A stretch of DNA of 64,000 nucleotides from AC-37 sp036389835 (lineage in GTDB: Bacteria; Actinomycetota; Thermoleophilia; Solirubrobacterales; Thermoleophilaceae). Both the position numbers and the translations under genes were made by a program. Positions 62,411-64,000 of the stretch are shown piece by piece. Each line of letters begins with the position of its first letter. Positions within the stretch are counted from its first letter, which is position 1. The stretch spans positions 1 to 64,000 of the forward strand of contig DASVWC010000052.1 in NCBI GenBank assembly GCA_036389835.1, given 5' to 3'. The notes beneath the pieces are model-generated. The model was not told the origin of the DNA, did not search any database, and was given only the letters and a program-made list of their open reading frames with translations.

Positions 62411-63265
62411 CTAGGTCGCCGCCTCCACGACGTGCACCCGCGCGGCGCCCGGGTCGCGGCCCGCGTCGCCCGCCGCGGCGTGGCGGTCGCCGCGGTGCAG
62501 GCGCGCCTCGCGGAAGCCGGCCTCCCGCAGTGCCGCGACGGCGGCCGCCTCGCCGTCGAAGTGCGACTGCACGCGCCGCTGGACGTACGCGGACAGCGCC
62601 GCCATGAACGCGCGGTCGAGCGGCGAGCGCCCGCCGCCCACGTGCAGGTCGGAGAGGTAAAGGCCGTGGCTGAAGCGGCCGAGCTCGCGGGCGAACCGCC
62701 GCCACATGCCGAGCACGTCGCCGCCGCCGAAGTAGCTGAGCAGGCCCTCGGTGACGATCGCGAGCCCGCCGGTGCGAACCAGGCCGGAGGCGACCTCCGC
62801 GAGGCTGTCCGGGCCGCCGTCGCGCAGCGCGTCGAGCGCGACCACCCGGTGGCCGTCGCCGAGCGACCCGATTCGCTCGAGCGCGCGCCGCTTGCGTGCG
62901 GCCATGCCGGGCAGGTCGGCCTCGACGTAGGTGACGCGCTCGCCGTAGCGGCGCGCGAACCGCCAGCCGCGCGGCGACATGCCGCACGCCACCTCGATCA
63001 CCTGCGACACGCGCCCCGCCTCGATGGCGTCGGCGAGCAGCCGGTCGATGATCCGGTGGCGCGTGAGCAGCATGCCCTCGAGCGTCGGCCCGCCGAGCGT
63101 GCGGCTGACCGTCATCGCCGGCATCAGCGCGCCGAAGAACGCGCGGCCCTCGATCGTGTCGAGCTCGGGGTGCGAGAGGTCGTTGCGGCCCCAGACGTGA
63201 CCCGTGTAGTGGGCGGTCGGGCTTATGGCGTCCGGCCCGCGGCGCAGGGGGAGCGGGATCCGCAT
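62411..63265 (-). CDS. Class I SAM-dependent methyltransferase (LCMT-like)
   Basis: 284 residues. VIEVACGMSPRGWRFARRYG is the SAM-binding motif I, VTYVEADLPGMAARKRRALE is the next, and GGLAIVTEGLLSYFGGGDVL resembles the leucine carboxyl methyltransferase-type motif. These features fit the bacterial LCMT/polyketide O-methyltransferase family. The last 40 residues are glycine/alanine/aspartate-rich and may be unfolded. Substrate is unknown. It lies 13 bases past the end of the convergent membrane protein gene and ten bases past the secreted protein upstream on the same strand. Confidence 0.75.
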   Translation of the reverse strand: MRIPLPLRRGPDAISPTAHYTGHVWGRNDLSHPELDTIEGRAFFGALMPAMTVSRTLGGPTLEGMLLTRHRIIDRLLADAIEAGRVSQVIEVACGMSPRGWRFARRYGERVTYVEADLPGMAARKRRALERIGSLGDGHRVVALDALRDGGPDSLAEVASGLVRTGGLAIVTEGLLSYFGGGDVLGMWRRFARELGRFSHGLYLSDLHVGGGRSPLDRAFMAALSAYVQRRVQSHFDGEAAAVAALREAGFREARLHRGDRHAAAGDAGRDPGAARVHVVEAAT

Positions 63266-63275
63266 CAGTGCGCGG

Positions 63276-63989
63276 CTACTTCGCCTTCTTCACGCAGGGC
63301 GAGTGCGACTCGATCGTCTCGGTCACGCCGTCGCGGTAGGTGAAGTCGACGAGGAACGTCCAGTGGCCCGACTTCGGGCAGGCCGGCGGCGTCGTGGTGT
63401 ACGCGCGGCCGTCGCGCACGTATGGCGGGAACGTGATGTCGAGCCGCTTGACCGGCGTGTACGGCTCCGGCGGCGGGGCGCCGGGGAACAGCGGGAAGTT
63501 GCTGGTCGAGGTCCCGTTCTCGAGCTTCGTGCGGTCGATGGTCTTGATCAGCTGCATGTCCTCGACGACGCCGATGCCCACCACCTCGTCCTGGTTGTTG
63601 AAGTGAGTCAGGATGCTGTGACTCTCGGTGCCGTTGCCCTGGTCGGCGTAGGCGTCGCCCGAGCCGATCCAGCTGTCCCCGGGGCAGGCCGCCGGCCCGA
63701 GCGCGTAGATCTCGGCGTCGGTCGCGTGACACTGGGGCGGCACCGTCGTGTCCGTGATCGTGCCGGGCGGGATGTGGATGACCATCCGCGCGGCGGCGTA
63801 GGGCTTGAGCTGCGGGTCGTCGGGGTTCTGGAACTCGACGTGCAGCACGTTGCCGGTCGGCGTGCCGGGGACCGTCGAGGTGAACGCGAAGCTCCCGGTC
63901 TGGCGCGGGCCGGCGGCGCCGGCGACTCCGGCGCCGAGCAGCGCGACCGCGGCCACGAACGCGCAAGCGAAACGCTCCCCCCTTCGCAT
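63276..63989 (-). CDS. Secreted protein, hypothetical
   Basis: 237 residues with a signal peptide (FACAFVAAVALLGAGVAGAA). The mature part is beta-rich, with segments FAFTSTVPGTPTGNVLHVEF, KPYAAARMVIHIPPGTITDT and PPYVRDGRAYTTTPPACPKS, and four cysteines (QCHA, ACPGD, ACPKS, PCVKK) that may form two disulfides. No motif is recognised. The ATG is 12 bases from the right edge of the window, so upstream regulation cannot be seen. Confidence 0.75.
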   Translation of the reverse strand: MRRGERFACAFVAAVALLGAGVAGAAGPRQTGSFAFTSTVPGTPTGNVLHVEFQNPDDPQLKPYAAARMVIHIPPGTITDTTVPPQCHATDAEIYALGPAACPGDSWIGSGDAYADQGNGTESHSILTHFNNQDEVVGIGVVEDMQLIKTIDRTKLENGTSTSNFPLFPGAPPPEPYTPVKRLDITFPPYVRDGRAYTTTPPACPKSGHWTFLVDFTYRDGVTETIESHSPCVKKAK

Positions 63990-64000
63990 AGGGCCATGGT

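Overview
The window is a dense, very high G+C bacterial chromosome segment, with genes packed head to tail and many 1-20 bp start/stop overlaps of the ATGA, GTGA and TGATG kind. It contains no rRNA, insertion sequence, prophage or CRISPR array. Gene content points to an actinomycete: a transaldolase/phosphoglucose-isomerase C-terminus followed by zwf-opcA-pgl, an aa3 cytochrome oxidase with two-helix subunit II, many GTG starts and several TTG starts, and a helix-turn-helix/TOBE regulator heading a mod operon. The abundance of beta-oxidation paralogues and secreted glycosidase-like proteins suggests Thermoleophilia (Solirubrobacterales), but that rank is an inference.

Layout. 1-5.6 kb (+): oxidative pentose-phosphate operon (isomerase tail, zwf, opcA, pgl) ending in a GH15 glucoamylase/trehalase-type enzyme. 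5.6-11.3 kb (-): ctaC-ctaD-ctaA-ctaB plus a membrane-anchored alpha/beta hydrolase that carries a frameshift. 11.4-18.5 kb: an enoyl-CoA hydratase, a membrane protein, a metallo-hydrolase, an unusual tandem-SCP2/diiron (R2-like) fusion, a PAP2-type enzyme, a flippase-like protein and trxB. 18.6-22.4 kb: a glycine-rich surface protein, a sugar-lactone oxidase, a coiled-coil protein and a PLP deaminase/aldolase. 22.4-29.7 kb (+): a metallo-hydrolase, aconitase A, a thioesterase, an FHA-anchored serine protease and a second aconitase-like enzyme. 29.7-36.6 kb: a TetR/enoyl-CoA hydratase pair with overlapping palindromic operators, a membrane protein, and a 3-hydroxyacyl-CoA dehydrogenase/alcohol dehydrogenase/aldehyde dehydrogenase/thiamine-binding-protein run. 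36.7-39.8 kb: a secreted GH-A-like protein and a divergent LysR/LysE pair. 39.8-47.5 kb (-): an amino-acid permease, beta-oxidation genes, a molybdate ABC operon with its regulator, and a thiolase. 47.5-53.1 kb: small membrane and hydrolase genes, a glutamine amidotransferase-type hydrolase, a rhodanese, a lipoprotein, a NUDIX enzyme, OsmC and a cobalamin adenosyltransferase. 53.2-59.2 kb: a secreted locus with two GH-A-like proteins and a divergent pair of 600-residue helical-repeat-like paralogues. 59.2-64 kb: DUF1015, a CAP protein, tRNA-Pro(UGG), a PadR regulator with its divergent membrane protein, a methyltransferase and a secreted protein.

How the genes work together: the first operon makes NADPH from glucose-6-phosphate, with a glycosidase probably feeding it glucose. 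The scattered hydratases, dehydrogenases and thiolase fit fatty-acid or branched-chain oxidation, feeding two aconitases and the aa3 oxidase. The most original material is the SCP2-SCP2-diiron fusion and the 53-59 kb secreted locus, whose two protein families (a GH-A barrel with both catalytic glutamates, and an uncharacterised paired family) look like an extracellular polysaccharide-processing set. Functions are read from motifs alone; no database search was run.
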